The notes under the pieces were generated by a model. That model was not told the DNA's origin, searched no databases, and saw only the letters and a program-made list of their open reading frames with translations. Positions 48,601 through 63,250 of a DNA stretch of 64,000 bases are shown here, piece after piece. This DNA is from Parapristionchus giblindavisi (taxonomy: Eukaryota > Nematoda > Chromadorea > Rhabditida > Diplogasteridae): NCBI GenBank assembly GCA_943737045.1, contig CALSFV010000019.1:1116001-1180000 (forward strand), given 5' to 3'. A program made the position numbers and the translations under genes. Positions within the stretch are counted from its first letter, which is position 1. The number at the start of each line of letters is the position of its first letter.

Positions 48601-51600
48601 TGACAATTTGACTTGTAACGAATTGTTTTGTACCAAAAACAGAAAGTACTGAAAGATAAATTTACATATTGGCCGTACTGACCACTTTGAAATAGTTTAT
48701 CTTATTCAGAATTTTTCGCTCTTTCATTTGGTATATGACACGATAGGTTTCATTTTCATTTTCATATTTCTCAAGTTATCTTGATCTTATCAGAGTAAAA
48801 GCTACTTTTGTACTTCGGTCATTATAGCAGCAGTAAAATATTACAGATCGACATGACCTGAAGTGTGTCTCATTCAGAATTTTTTCCTGTTTCACATAGT
48901 ATATCACTCGCTGAGTATCATTGACAATTTGACTTGTAACGAATTGTTTTGTACCAAAAACAGAAAGTACTGAAAGATAAATTTACATATTGGCCGTACT
49001 GACCACTTTGAAATAGTTTATCTTATTCAGAATTTTTCGCTCTTTCATTTGGTATATGACACGATAGGTTTCATTTTCATTTTCATATTTCTCAAGTTAT
49101 CTTGATCTTATCAGAGTAAAAGCTACTTTTGTACTTCGATCATTATAGCAGCAGTAAAATATTACAGATCGACATGACCTGAAGTGTGTCTCATTCAGAA
49201 TCTTTTCCTGTTTCACATAGTATATCACTCGCTGAGTATCATTGACAATTTGACTTGTAACGAATTGTTTTGTACCAAAAACAGAAAGTACTGAAAGATA
49301 AATTTACATATTGGCCGTACTGACCACTTTGAAATAGTTTATCTTATTCAGAATTTTTCGCTCTTTCATTTGGTATATGACACGATAGGTTTCATTTTCA
49401 TTTTCATATTTCTCAAGTTATCTTGATCTTATCAGAGTAAAAGCTACTTTTGTACTTCGATCATTATAGCAGCAGTTAAATATTACAGATCGACATGACC
49501 TGAAGTGTGTCTCATTCAGAATCTTTTCCTGTTTCACATAGTATATCACTCGCTGAGTATCATTGACAATTTGACTTGTAACGAATTGTTTTGTACCAAA
49601 AACAGAAAGTACTGAAAGATAAATTTACATATTGGCCGTACTGACCACTTTGAAATAGTTTATCTTATTCAGAATTTTTCGCTCTTTCATTTGGTATATG
49701 ACACGATAGGTTTCATTTTCATTTTCATATTTCTCAAGTTATCTTGATCTTATCAGAGTAAAAGCTACTTTTGTACTTCGATCATTATAGCAGCAGTTAA
49801 ATATTACAGATCGACATGACCTGAAGTGTGTCTCATTCAGAATTTTTTCCTCTTTCACATAGTATATCACTCGCCGAGTATCATTGACAATTTGACTTGT
49901 AACGAATTGTTTTGTACCAAAAACAGAGAGTACTGAAAGATAAATTTACATATTGGCCGTACTGACCACTTTGAAATAGTTTATCTTATTCAGAATTTTT
50001 CGCTCTTTCATTTGGTATATGACACGATAGGTTTCATTTTCATTTTCATATTTCTCAAGTTATCTTGATCTTATCAGAGTAAAAGCTACTTTTGTACTTC
50101 GATCATTATAGCAGCAGTAAAATATTACAGATCGACATGACCTGAAGTGTGTCTCATTCAGAATCTTTTCCTGTTTCACATAGTATATCACTCGCTGAGT
50201 ATCATTGACAATTTGACTTGTAACGAATTGTTTTGTACCAAAAACAGAAAGTACTGAAAGATAAATTTACATATTGGCCGTACTGACCACTTTGAAATAG
50301 TTTATCTTATTCAGAATTTTTCGCTCTTTCATTTGGTATATGACACGATAGGTTTCATTTTCATTTTCATATTTCTCAAGTTATCTTGATCTTATCAGAG
50401 TAAAAGCTACTTTTGTACTTCGATCATTATAGCAGCAGTAAAATATTACAGATCGACATGACCTGAAGTGTGTCTCATTCAGAATTTTTTCCTGTTTCAC
50501 ATAGTATATCACTCGATGAGTATCATTGACAATTTGACTTGTAACGTATTGTTTTGTACCAAAAACAGAAAGTACTGAAAGATAAATTTACATATTGGCC
50601 GTACTGACCACTTTGAAATAGTTTATCTTATTCAGAATTTTTCGCTCTTTCATTTGGTATATGACACGATATGTTTCATTTTCATTTTCATATTTCTCAA
50701 GTTATCTTGATCATATCAGAGTAAAAGCTACTTTTATACTTCGATCATTATAGCAGCAGTAAAATATTACAGATCGACATGACCTGAAGTGTGTCTCATT
50801 CAGAATCTTTTCCTGTTTCACATAGTATATCACTCGCTGAGTATCATTGACAATTTGACTTGTAACGAATTGTTTTGTACCAAAAACAGAAAGTACTGAA
50901 AGATAAATTTACATATTGGCCGAACTGACCACTTTGAAATAGTTTATCTTATTCAGAATTTTTCGCTCTTTCATTTGGTATATGACACGATAGGTTTCAT
51001 TTTCATTTTCATATTTCTCAAGTTATCTTGATCTTATCAGAGTAAAAGCTACTTTTGTACTTCGATCATTATAGCAGCAGTAAAATATTACAGATCGACA
51101 TGACCTGAAGTGTGTCTCATTCAGAATCTTTTCCTGTTTCACATAGTATATCACTCGCTGAGTATCATTGACAATTTGACTTGTAACGAATTGTTTTGTA
51201 CCAAAAACAGAAAGTACTGAAAGATAAATTTACATATTGGCCGTACTGACCACTTTGAAATAGTTTATCTTATTCAGAATTTTTCGCTCTTTCATTTGGT
51301 ATATGACACGATAGGTTTCATTTTCATTTTCATATTTCTCAAGTTATCTTGATCTTATCAGAGTAAAAGCTACTTTTGTACTTCGATCATTATAGCAGCA
51401 GTTAAATATTACAGATCGACATGACCTGAAGTGTGTCTCATTCAGAATTTTTTCCTCTTTCACATAGTATATCACTCGCCGAGTATCATTGACAATTTGA
51501 CTTGTAACGAATTGTTTTGTACCAAAAACAGAGAGTACTGAAAGATAAATTTACATATTGGCCGTACTGACCACTTTGAAATAGTTTATCTTATTCAGAA

Positions 51601-53500
51601 TTTTTCGCTCTTTCATTTGGTATATGACACGATAGGTTTCATTTTCATTTTCATATTTCTCAAGTTATCTTGATCTTATCAGAGTAAAAGCTACTTTTGT
51701 ACTTCGATCATTATAGCAGCAGTAAAATATTACAGATCGACATGACCTGAAGTGTGTCTCATTCAGAATCTTTTCCTGTTTCACATAGTATATCACTCGC
51801 TGAGTATCATTGACAATTTGACTTGTAACGAATTGTTTTGTACCAAAAACAGAAAGTACTGAAAGATAAATTTACATATTGGCCGTACTGACCACTTTGA
51901 AATAGTTTATCTTATTCAGAATTTTTCGCTCTTTCATTTGGTATATGACACGATAGGTTTCATTTTCATTTTCATATTTCTCAAGTTATCTTGATCTTAT
52001 CAGAGTAAAAGCTACTTTTGTACTTCGATCATTATAGCAGCAGTAAAATATTACAGATCGACATGACCTGAAGTGTGTCTCATTCAGAATTTTTTCCTGT
52101 TTCACATAGTATATCACTCGATGAGTATCATTGACAATTTGACTTGTAACGTATTGTTTTGTACCAAAAACAGAAAGTACTGAAAGATAAATTTACATAT
52201 TGGCCGTACTGACCACTTTGAAATAGTTTATCTTATTCAGAATTTTTCGCTCTTTCATTTGGTATATGACACGATATGTTTCATTTTCATTTTCATATTT
52301 CTCAAGTTATCTTGATCTTATCAGAGTAAAAGCTACTTTTGTACTTCGATCATTATAGCAGCAGTTAAATATTACAGATCGACATGACCTGAAGTGCGTC
52401 TCATTCAGAATTTTTTCCTCTTTCACATAGTATATCACTCGCCGAGTTTCATTGACAATTTGACTTGTAACATACTGTTTTGTACCAAAAACAGAGAGTA
52501 CTGAAAGATAAATTTACATATTGGCCGTACTGACCACTTTGAAATAGTTTATCTTATTCAGAATTTTTCGCTCTTTCATTTGGTATATGACACGATAGGT
52601 TTCATTTTCATTTTCATATTTCTCAAGTTATCTTGATCTTATCAGAGTAAAAGCTACTTTTGTACTTCGATCATTATAGCAGCAGTTAAATATTACAGAT
52701 CGACATGACCTGAAGTGCGTCTCATTCAGAATTTTTTCCTCTTTCACATAGTATATCACTCGCCGAGTATCATTGACAATTTGACTTGTAACGAATTGTT
52801 TTGTACCAAAAACAGAGAGTACTGAAAGATAAATTTACATATTGGCCGTACTGACCACTTTGAAATAGTTTATCTTATTCAGAATTTTTCGCTCTTTCAT
52901 TTGGTATATGACACGATAGGTTTCATTTTCATTTTCATATTTCTCAAGTTATCTTGATCTTATCAGAGTAAAAGCTACTTTTGTACTTCGATCATTATAG
53001 CAGCAGTAAAACATTACAGATCGACATGACCTGAAGTGTGTCTCATTCAGAATTTTTTCCTGTTTCACATAGTATATCACTCGCTGAGTATCATTGACAA
53101 TTTGACTTGTAACGAATTGTTTTGTACCAAAAACAGAAAGTACTGAAAGATAAATTTACATATTGGCCGTACTGACCACTTTGAAATAGTTTATCTTATT
53201 CAGAATTTTTCGCTCTTTCATTTGGTATATGACACGATAGGTTTCATTTTCATTTTCATATTTCTCAAGTTATCTTGATCTTATCAGAGTAAAAGCTACT
53301 TTTGTACTTCGATCATTATAGCAGCAGTAAAATATTACAGATCGACATGACCTGAAGTGTGTCTCATTCAGAATCTTTTCCTGTTTCACATAGTATATCA
53401 CTCGCTGAGTATCATTGACAATTTGACTTGTAACGAATTGTTTTGTACCAAAAACAGAAAGTACTGAAAGATAAATTTACATATTGGCCGTACTGACCAC
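42601..53500 (+). repeat. Satellite array, block D: distinct subfamily (plus orientation)
   Basis: About 34 monomers marked by CTTGATCTTATCAG, TTTTCCTGTTTCACATAG, AACGTATTG or AACGAATTG, and ACAGAAAGTACTG, all rare or absent earlier. Higher-order units are clear: TTCGGTCATTATAG at 47851 and 48814 (963 bp, 3-mer), CTCGCCGAG at about 49871 and 51476, and ACTCGATGAG at 50511 and 52116 (both 1605 bp, 5-mer). The block ends abruptly at the inversion point. No gene is seen. Confidence 0.97.
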
Positions 53501-53519
53501 CAAAACAGTATGTTACAAG
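53427..53519. repeat. Inversion junction of the satellite array (inverted repeat)
   Basis: Plus-orientation satellite stops at 53500 (TACTGACCAC) and minus-orientation satellite starts at 53501 (CAAAACAGTATG). The arms closest to the junction, 53427-53445 and 53501-53519, pair at 16 of 19 positions around a 55-nt spacer, and pairing continues outward through both arrays. No foreign sequence or clear microhomology beyond one or two bases lies at the joint. Confidence 0.93.
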
Positions 53520-55107
53520 TGAAATTGTCAATGATACTCAGCGACTGATATACTATGTGAAAGAGAAAAAATTCTGAATGAGACACACTTCAGGTTATGT
53601 CGATCTGTAATATTTTACTGCTGCTATAATGATCGAAGTACAAAAGTAGCTTTTACTCTGATATGATCAAGATAACTTGAGAAATATGAAAATGAAAAAT
53701 GAAACCTATCGTGTCATATACCAAATGAAAGAGCGAAAAATTCTGAATAAGATAAACTATTTCAAAGTGGTCAGTACGGGCAATATGTAAATTTATCTTT
53801 CAGTACTCTCTGTTTTTGGTACAAAACAGTATGTTACAAGTGAAATTGTCAATGATACTCAGCGACTGATATACTATGTGAAAGAGAAAAAAATTCTGAA
53901 TGAGACACACTTCAGGTTATGTCGATCTGTAATATTTTACTGCTGCTATAATGATCGAAGTACAAAAGTAGCTTTTACTCTGATATGATTAAGATAACTT
54001 GAGAAATATGAAAATGAAAATGAATCCTATCGTGTCATATACCAAATGAAAGAGCGAAAAATTCTGAATAAGATAAACTATTTCAAAGTGGTCAGTACGG
54101 GCAATATGTAAATTTATCTTTCAGTACTCTCTGTTTTTGGTACAAAACAGTATGTTACAAGTGAAATTGTCAATGATACTCAGCGACTGATATACTATGT
54201 GAAAGAGAAAAAAATTCTGAATGAGACACACTTCAGGTTATGTCGATCTGTAATATTTTACTGCTGCTATAATGATCGAAGTACAAAAGTAGCTTTTACT
54301 CTGATATGATCAAGATAACTTGAGAAATATGAAAATGAAAAATGAAACCTATCGTGTCATATACCAAATGAAAGAGCGAAAAATTCTGAATAAGATAAAC
54401 TATTTCAACGTGGTCAGTACGGCCAATATGTAAATTTATCGTTCAGTACTCTCTGTTTTTGGTACAAAACAATTCGTTACAAGTCAAATTGTCAATGATA
54501 CTCAGCGAGTGATATACTATGTGAAAGAGGAAAAAATTCTGAATGAGACACACTTCAGGTCATGTCAATCTGTAATTTTTTACTGCTGCTATAATGATCG
54601 AAGTACAAAAGTAGCTTTTACTCTGATATGATCAAGATAACTTGAGAAATATGAAAATGAAAATGAATCCTATCGTGTCATATACCAAATGAAAGAGCGA
54701 AAAATTCTGAATAAGATAAACTATTTCAAAGTGGTCAGTACGGCCAATATGTAAATTTATCTTTCAGTACTCTCCGTTTTTGGTACAAAACAGTATGTTA
54801 CAAGTCAAATTGTCAATGATACTCAGCGAGTGATATACTATGTGAAAGAGGAAAAAATTCTGAATGAGACACATTTCAGGTCATGTCGATCTGTAATATT
54901 TTACTGCTGCTATAATGATCGAAGTACAAAAGTAGCTTTTACTCTGAAATGATCAAGATAACTTGAGAAATATGAAAATGAAAAATGAAACCTATCGTGT
55001 CATATACCAAATGAAAGAGCGAAAAATTCTGAATAAGATAAACTATTTCAAAGTGGTCAGTACGGGCAATATGTAAATTTATCTTTCAGTACTCTCTGTT
55101 TTTGGTA
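53501..55107 (-). repeat. 1607-bp 5-mer higher-order repeat, first copy
   Basis: Starts at the inversion breakpoint itself. The rare variant TATTTCAACGTGGTC at 54401 recurs at 56008, and the first bases CAAAACAG recur at 55108, both at +1607. A six-A run in GAGAAAAAATTCTG is shared by the two copies but not by the following unit. Confidence 0.85.
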
Positions 55108-56714
55108 CAAAACAGTATGTTACAAGTGAAATTGTCAATGATACTCAGCGACTGATATACTATGTGAAAGAGAAAAAATTCTGAATGAGACACACTTCAG
55201 GTTATGTCGATCTGTAATATTTTACTGCTGCTATAATGATCGAAGTACAAAAGTAGCTTTTACTCTGATATGATCAAGATAACTTGAGAAATATGAAAAT
55301 GAAAAATGAAACCTATCGTGTCATATACCAAATGAAAGAGCGAAAAATTCTGAATAAGATAAACTATTTCAAAGTGGTCAGTACGGGCAATATGTAAATT
55401 TATCTTTCAGTACTCTCTGTTTTTGGTACAAAACAGTATGTTACAAGTGAAATTGTCAATGATACTCAGCGACTGATATACTATGTGAAAGAGAAAAAAA
55501 TTCTGAATGAGACACACTTCAGGTTATGTCGATCTGTAATATTTTACTGCTGCTATAATGATCGAAGTACAAAAGTAGCTTTTACTCTGATATGATTAAG
55601 ATAACTTGAGAAATATGAAAATGAAAATGAATCCTATCGTGTCATATACCAAATGAAAGAGCGAAAAATTCTGAATAAGATAAACTATTTCAAAGTGGTC
55701 AGTACGGGCAATATGTAAATTTATCTTTCAGTACTCTCTGTTTTTGGTACAAAACAGTATGTTACAAGTGAAATTGTCAATGATACTCAGCGACTGATAT
55801 ACTATGTGAAAGAGAAAAAAATTCTGAATGAGACACACTTCAGGTTATGTCGATCTGTAATATTTTACTGCTGCTATAATGATCGAAGTACAAAAGTAGC
55901 TTTTACTCTGATATGATCAAGATAACTTGAGAAATATGAAAATGAAAAATGAAACCTATCGTGTCATATACCAAATGAAAGAGCGAAAAATTCTGAATAA
56001 GATAAACTATTTCAACGTGGTCAGTACGGCCAATATGTAAATTTATCGTTCAGTACTCTCTGTTTTTGGTACAAAACAATTCGTTACAAGTCAAATTGTC
56101 AATGATACTCAGCGAGTGATATACTATGTGAAAGAGGAAAAAATTCTGAATGAGACACACTTCAGGTCATGTCAATCTGTAATTTTTTACTGCTGCTATA
56201 ATGATCGAAGTACAAAAGTAGCTTTTACTCTGATATGATCAAGATAACTTGAGAAATATGAAAATGAAAATGAATCCTATCGTGTCATATACCAAATGAA
56301 AGAGCGAAAAATTCTGAATAAGATAAACTATTTCAAAGTGGTCAGTACGGCCAATATGTAAATTTATCTTTCAGTACTCTCCGTTTTTGGTACAAAACAG
56401 TATGTTACAAGTCAAATTGTCAATGATACTCAGCGAGTGATATACTATGTGAAAGAGGAAAAAATTCTGAATGAGACACATTTCAGGTCATGTCGATCTG
56501 TAATATTTTACTGCTGCTATAATGATCGAAGTACAAAAGTAGCTTTTACTCTGAAATGATCAAGATAACTTGAGAAATATGAAAATGAAAAATGAAACCT
56601 ATCGTGTCATATACCAAATGAAAGAGCGAAAAATTCTGAATAAGATAAACTATTTCAAAGTGGTCAGTACGGGCAATATGTAAATTTATCTTTCAGTACT
56701 CTCTGTTTTTGGTA
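55108..56714 (-). repeat. 1607-bp 5-mer higher-order repeat, second copy
   Basis: Repeats 53501-55107, including the private CAACGTGGTC and GTCAATCTGTAATTTTTT variants. The next unit from 56715 differs (seven-A run, GATTAAGATAAC), so there are two copies only. Confidence 0.85.
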
Positions 56715-59639
56715 CAAAACAGTATGTTACAAGTGAAATTGTCAATGATACTCAGCGACTGATATACTATGTGAAAGAGAAAAAAATTCTGAATGAGACA
56801 CACTTCAGGTTATGTCGATCTGTAATATTTTACTGCTGCTATAATGATCGAAGTACAAAAGTAGCTTTTACTCTGATATGATTAAGATAACTTGAGAAAT
56901 ATGAAAATGAAAATGAATCCTATCGTGTCATATACCAAATGAAAGAGCGAAAAATTCTGAATAAGATAAACTATTTCAAAGTGGTCAGTACGGGCAATAT
57001 GTAAATTTATCTTTCAGTACTCTCTGTTTTTGGTACAAAACAGTATGTTACAAGTGAAATTGTCAATGATACTCAGCGACTGATATACTATGTGAAAGAG
57101 AAAAAAATTCTGAATGAGACACACTTCAGGTTATGTCGATCTGTAATATTTTACTGCTGCTATAATGATCGAAGTACAAAAGTAGCTTTTACTCTGATAT
57201 GATTAAGATAACTTGAGAAATATGAAAATGAAAATGAATCCTATCGTGTCATATACCAAATGAAAGAGCGAAAATTCTGAATAAGATAAACTATTTCAAA
57301 GTGGTCAGTACGGCCAATATGTAAATTTATCTTTCAGTACTCTCTGTTTTTGGTACAAAACAGTATGTTACAAGTCAAATTGTCAATGATACTCAGCGAG
57401 TGATATACTATGTGAAAGAGGAAAAAATTCTGAATGAGACACACTTCAGGTCATGTCAATCTGTAATTTTTTACTGCTGCTATAATGATCGAAGTACAAA
57501 AGTAGCTTTTACTCTGATTTGATCAAGATAACTTGAGAAATATGAAAATGAAAATGAATCCTATCGTGTCATATACCAAATGAAAGAGCGAAAAATTCTG
57601 AATAAGATAAACTATTTCAAAGTGGTCAGTACGGGCAATATGTAAATTTATCTTTCAGTACTCTCTGTTTTTGGTACAAAACAGTATGTTACAAGTGAAA
57701 TTGTCAATGATACTCAGCGACTGATATACTATGTGAAAGAGAAAAAAATTCTGAATGCGACACACTTCAGGTTATGTCGATCTGTAATATTTTACTGCTG
57801 CTATAATGATCGAAGTACAAAAGTAGCTTTTACTCTGATATGATCAAGATAACTTGAGAAACATGAAAATGAAAAATGAAACCTATCGTGTCATATACCA
57901 AATGAAAGAGCGAAAAATTCTGAATAAGATAAACTATTTCAAAGTGGTCAGTACGGCCAATATGTAAATTTATCTTTCAGTACTCTCTGTTTTTGGTACA
58001 AAACAGTATGTTACAAGTGAAATTGTCAATGATACTCAGCGAGTGATATACTATGTGAAAGAGGAAAAAATTCTGAATGAGACACACTTCAGGTCATGTC
58101 GATCTGTAATATTTTACTGCTGCTATAATGATCGAAGTACAAAAGTAGCTTTTACTCTGAAATGATCAAGATAACTTGAGAAATATGAAAATGAAAAATG
58201 AAACCTATCGTGTCATATACCAAATGAAAGAGCGAAAAATTCTGAATAAGATAAACTATTTCAAAGTGGTCAGTACGGGCAATATGTAAATTTATCTTTC
58301 AGTACTCTCTGTTTTTGGTACAAAACAGTATGTTACAAGTGAAATTGTCAATGATACTCAGCGACTGATATACTATGTGAAAGAGAAAAAAATTCTGAAT
58401 GAGACACACTTCAGGTTATGTCGATCTGTAATATTTTACTGCTGCTATAATGATCGAAGTACAAAAGTAGCTTTTACTCTGATATGATTAAGATAACTTG
58501 AGAAATATGAAAAGGAAAATGAATCCTATCGTGTCATATACCAAATGAAAGAGCGAAAAATTCTGAATAAGAAAAACTATTTCAAAGTGGTCAGTACGGC
58601 CAATATGTAAATTTATCTTTCAGTACTCTCTGTTTTTGGTACAAAACAGTATGTTACAAGTCAAATTGTCAATGATACTCAGCGAGTGATATACTATGTG
58701 AAAGAGGAAAAAATTCTGAATGAGACACACTTCAGGTCATGTCAATCTGTATTTTTTTACTGCTGCTATAATGATCGAAGTACAAAAGTAGCTTTTACTC
58801 TGATATGATCAAGATAACTTGAGAAATATGAAAATGAAAATGAATCCTATCGTGTCATATACCAAATGAAAGAGCGAAAAATTCTGAATAAGATAAACTA
58901 TTTCAAAGTGGTCAGTACGGGCAATATGTAAATTTATCTTTCAGTACTCTCTGTTTTTGGTACAAAACAGTATGTTACAAGTGAAATTGTCAATGATACT
59001 CAGCGACTGATATACTATGTGAAAGAGAAAAAAATTCTGAATGAGACACACTTCAGGTTATGTCGATCTGTAATATTTTACTGCTGCTATAATGATCGAA
59101 GTACAAAAGTAGCTTTTACTCTGATATGATCAAGATAACTTGAGAAATATGAAAATGAAAAATGAAACCTATCGTGTCATATACCAAATGAAAGAGCGAA
59201 AAATTCTGAATAAGATAAACTATTTCAAAGTGGTCAGTACGGCCAATATGTAAATTTATCTTTCAGTACTCTCTGTTTTTGGTACAAAACAGTATGTTAC
59301 AAGTGAAATTGTCAATGATACTCAGCGACTGATATACTATGTGAAAGAGAAAAAAATTCTGAATGAGACACACTTCAGGTTATGTCGATCTGTAATATTT
59401 TACTGCTGATATAATGATCGAAGTAGAAAAGTAGCTTTTACTCTGAAATGATCAAGATAACTTGAGAAATATGAAAATGAAAAATGAAACCTATCGTGTC
59501 ATATACCAAATGAAAGAGCGAAAAATTCTGAATAAGATAAACTATTTCAAAGTGGTCAGTACGGGCAATATGTAAATTTATCTTTCAGTACTCTCTGGTT
59601 TTGGTACAAAACAGTATGTTACAAGTGAAATTGTCAATG

Positions 59640-62600
59640 ATACTCAGCTACTGATATACTATGTGAAAGAGAAAAAAATTCTGAATGAGACACACTTCAG
59701 GTTATGTCGATCTGTAATATTTTACTGCTGCTATAATGATCGAAGTACAAAAGTAGCTTTTACTCTGATATGATCAAGATAACTTGAGAAATATGAAAAT
59801 GAAAAATGAAACCTATCGTGTCATATACCAAATGAAAGAGCGAAAAATTCTGAATAAGATAAACTATTTCAAAGTGGTCAGTACGGGCAATATGTAAATT
59901 TATCTTTCAGTACTCTCTGTTTTTGGTACAAAACAGTATGTTACAAGTGAAATTGTCAATGATACTCAGCGACTGATATACTATGTGAAAGAGAAAAAAA
60001 TTCTGAATGAGACACACTTCAGGTTATGTCGATCTGTAATATTTTACTGCTGCTATAATGATCGAAGTACAAAAGTAGCCTTTACTCTGATATGATCAAG
60101 ATAACTTGAGAAATATGAAAATGAAAATGAATCCTATCGTGTCATATACCAAATGAAAGAGCGAAAAATTCTGAATAAGATAAACTATTTCAAAGTGGTC
60201 AGTACGGCCAATATGTAAATTTATCTTTCAGTACTCTCTGTTTTTGGTACAAAACAGTATGTTACAAGTGAAATTGTCAATGATACTCAGCGACTGATAT
60301 ACTATGTGAAAGAGAAAAAAATTCTGAATGAGACACACTTCAGGTTATGTCGATCTGTAATATTTTACTGCTGCTATAATGATCGAAGTACAAAAGTAGC
60401 CTTTACTCTGATATGATCAAGATAACTTGAGAAATATGAAAATGAAAATGAATCCTATCGTGTCATATACCAAATGAAAGAGCGAAAAATTCTGAATAAG
60501 ATAAACTATTTCAAAGTGGTCAGTACGGCCAATATGTAAATTTATCTTTCAGTACTCTCTGTTTTTGGTACAAAACAGTATGTTACAAGTCAAATTGTCA
60601 ATGATACTCAGCGAGTGATATACTATGTGAAAGAGGAAAAAATTCTGAATGAGACACACTTCAGGTCATGTCAATCTGTAATTTTTTACTGCTGCTATAA
60701 TGATCGAAGTACAAAAGTAGCTTTTACTCTGATATGATAAAGATAACTTGATAAATATGAAAATGAAAATGAAACATATCGTGTCATATACCAAATGAAA
60801 GAGCGAAAAATTCTGAATAAGATAAACTATTTCAAAGTGGTCAGTACTGCCAATATGTAAATTTATCTTTCAGTACTCTCTGTTTTTGGTACAAACAATT
60901 CGTTACAAGTCTAATTGTCAATGATACTCAGCGAGTGATATACTATGTGAAAGAGGAAAAAATTCTGGATGAGACACACTTCAGGTCATGTCGATCTGTA
61001 ATATTTTACTGCTGCTATAATGATCGAAGTACAAAAGTAGCTTTTACTCTGAAATGATTAAGATAACTTGAGAAATATGAAAATGAAAAATGAAACCTAT
61101 CGTGTCATATACCAAATGAAAGAGCGAAAAATTCTGAATAAGATAAACTATTTCAAAGTGGTCAGTACGGGCAATATGTAAATTTATCTTTCAGTACTCT
61201 CTGTTTTTGGTACAAAACAGTATGTTACAAGTGAAATTGTCAATGATACTCAGCGACTGATATACTATGTGAAAGAGAAAAAAATTCTGAATGAGACACA
61301 CTGCAGGTTATGTCGATCTGTAATATTTTACTGCTGCTATAATGATCGAAGTACAAAAGTAGCTTTTACTCTGAAATGATCAAGATAACTTGAGAAATAT
61401 GAAAATGAAAAATGAAACCTATCGTGTCATATACCAAATGAAAGAGCGAAAAATTCTGAATAAGATAAACTATTTCAAAGTGGTCAGTACGGCCAATATG
61501 TAAATTTATCTTTCAGTACTCTCTGTTTTTGGTACAAAACAGTATGTTACAAGTGAAATTGTCAATGATACTCAGCTACTGATATACTATGTGAAAGAGA
61601 AAAAAATTCTGAATGAGACACACTTCAGGTTATGTCGATCTGTAATATTTTACTGCTGCTATAATGATCGAAGTACAAAAGTAGCTTTTACTCTGATATG
61701 ATCAAGATAACTTGAGAAATATGAAAATGAAAAATGAAACCTATCGTGTCATATACCAAATGAAAGAGCGAAAAATTCTGAATAAGATAAACTATTTCAA
61801 AGTGGTCAGTACGGGCAATATGTAAATTTATCTTTCAGTACTCTCTGTTTTTGGTACAAAACAGTATGTTACAAGTGAAATTGTCAATGATACTCAGCGA
61901 CTGATATACTATGTGAAAGAGAAAAAATTCTGAATGAGACACACTTCAGGTTATGTCGATCTGTAATATTTTACTGCTGCTATAATGATCGAAGTACAAA
62001 AGTAGCCTTTACTCTGATATGATCAAGATATCTTGAGAAATATGAAAATGAAAATGAATCCTATCGTGTCATATACCAAATGAAAGAGCGAAAAATTCTG
62101 AATAAGATAAACTATTTCAAAGTGGTCAGTACGGCCAATATGTAAATTTATCTTTCAGTACTCTCTGTTTTTGGTACAAAACAGTATGTTACAAGTGAAA
62201 TTGTCAATGATACTCAGCGACTGATATACTATGTGAAAGAGAAAAAAATTCTGAATGAGACACACTTCAGGTTATGTCGATCTGTAATATTTTACTGCTG
62301 CTATAATGATCGAAGTACAAAAGTAGCTTTTACTCTGATATGATCAAGATAACTTGAGAAATATGAAAATGAAAAATGAAACCTATCGTGTCATATACCA
62401 AATGAAAGAGCGAAAAATTCTGAATAAGATAAACTATTTCAAAGTGGTCAGTACGGGCAATATGTAAATTTATCTTTCAGTACTCTCTGTTTTTGGTACA
62501 AAACAGTATGTTACAAGTGAAATTGTCAATGATACTCAGCGACTGATATACTATGTGAAAGAGAAAAAAATTCTGAATGAGACACACTTCAGGTTATGTC

Positions 62601-63250
62601 GATCTGTAATATTTTACTGCTGCTATAATGATCGAAGTACAAAAGTAGCCTTTACTCTGATATGATCAAGATAACTTGAGAAATATGAAAATGAAAATGA
62701 ATCCTATCGTGTCATATACCAAATGAAAGAGCGAAAAATTCTGAATAAGATAAACTATTTCAAAGTGGTCAGTACGGCCAATATGTAAATTTATCTTTCA
62801 GTACTCTCTGTTTTTGGTACAAAACAGTATGTTACAAGTCAAATTGTCAATGATACTCAGCGAGTGATATACTATGTGAAAGAGGAAAAAATTCTGAATG
62901 AGACACACTTCAGGTCATGTCAATCTGTAATTTTTTACTGCTGCTATAATGATCGAAGTACAAAAGTAGCTTTTACTCTGATATGATAAAGATAACTTGA
63001 TAAATATGAAAATGAAAATGAAACATATCGTGTCATATACCAAATGAAAGAGCGAAAAATTCTGAATAAGATAAACTATTTCAAAGTGGTCAGTACTGCC
63101 AATATGTAAATTTATCTTTCAGTACTCTCTGTTTTTGGTACAAACAATTCGTTACAAGTCTAATTGTCAATGATACTCAGCGAGTGATATACTATGTGAA
63201 AGAGGAAAAAATTCTGGATGAGACACACTTCAGGTCATGTCGATCTGTAA
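59640..63250 (-). repeat. 6-/7-monomer duplicated segment in the inverted arm
   Basis: CAGCTACTGATATAC at about 59645 and 61573 and GTAGCCTTTAC at 60075 and 62003 are 1928 bp apart (6 monomers). Further along, GTAGCCTTTAC at 60396 and 62645 and AATTCTGGATGAG at 60961 and 63210 are 2249 bp apart (7 monomers). The second copy has therefore gained one monomer between these markers. Confidence 0.75.

Noticed and set aside
53398..53586. 62-codon minus-strand frame over the inversion joint
   Set aside because: It crosses two oppositely oriented satellite pieces and is not found elsewhere; a chance frame.
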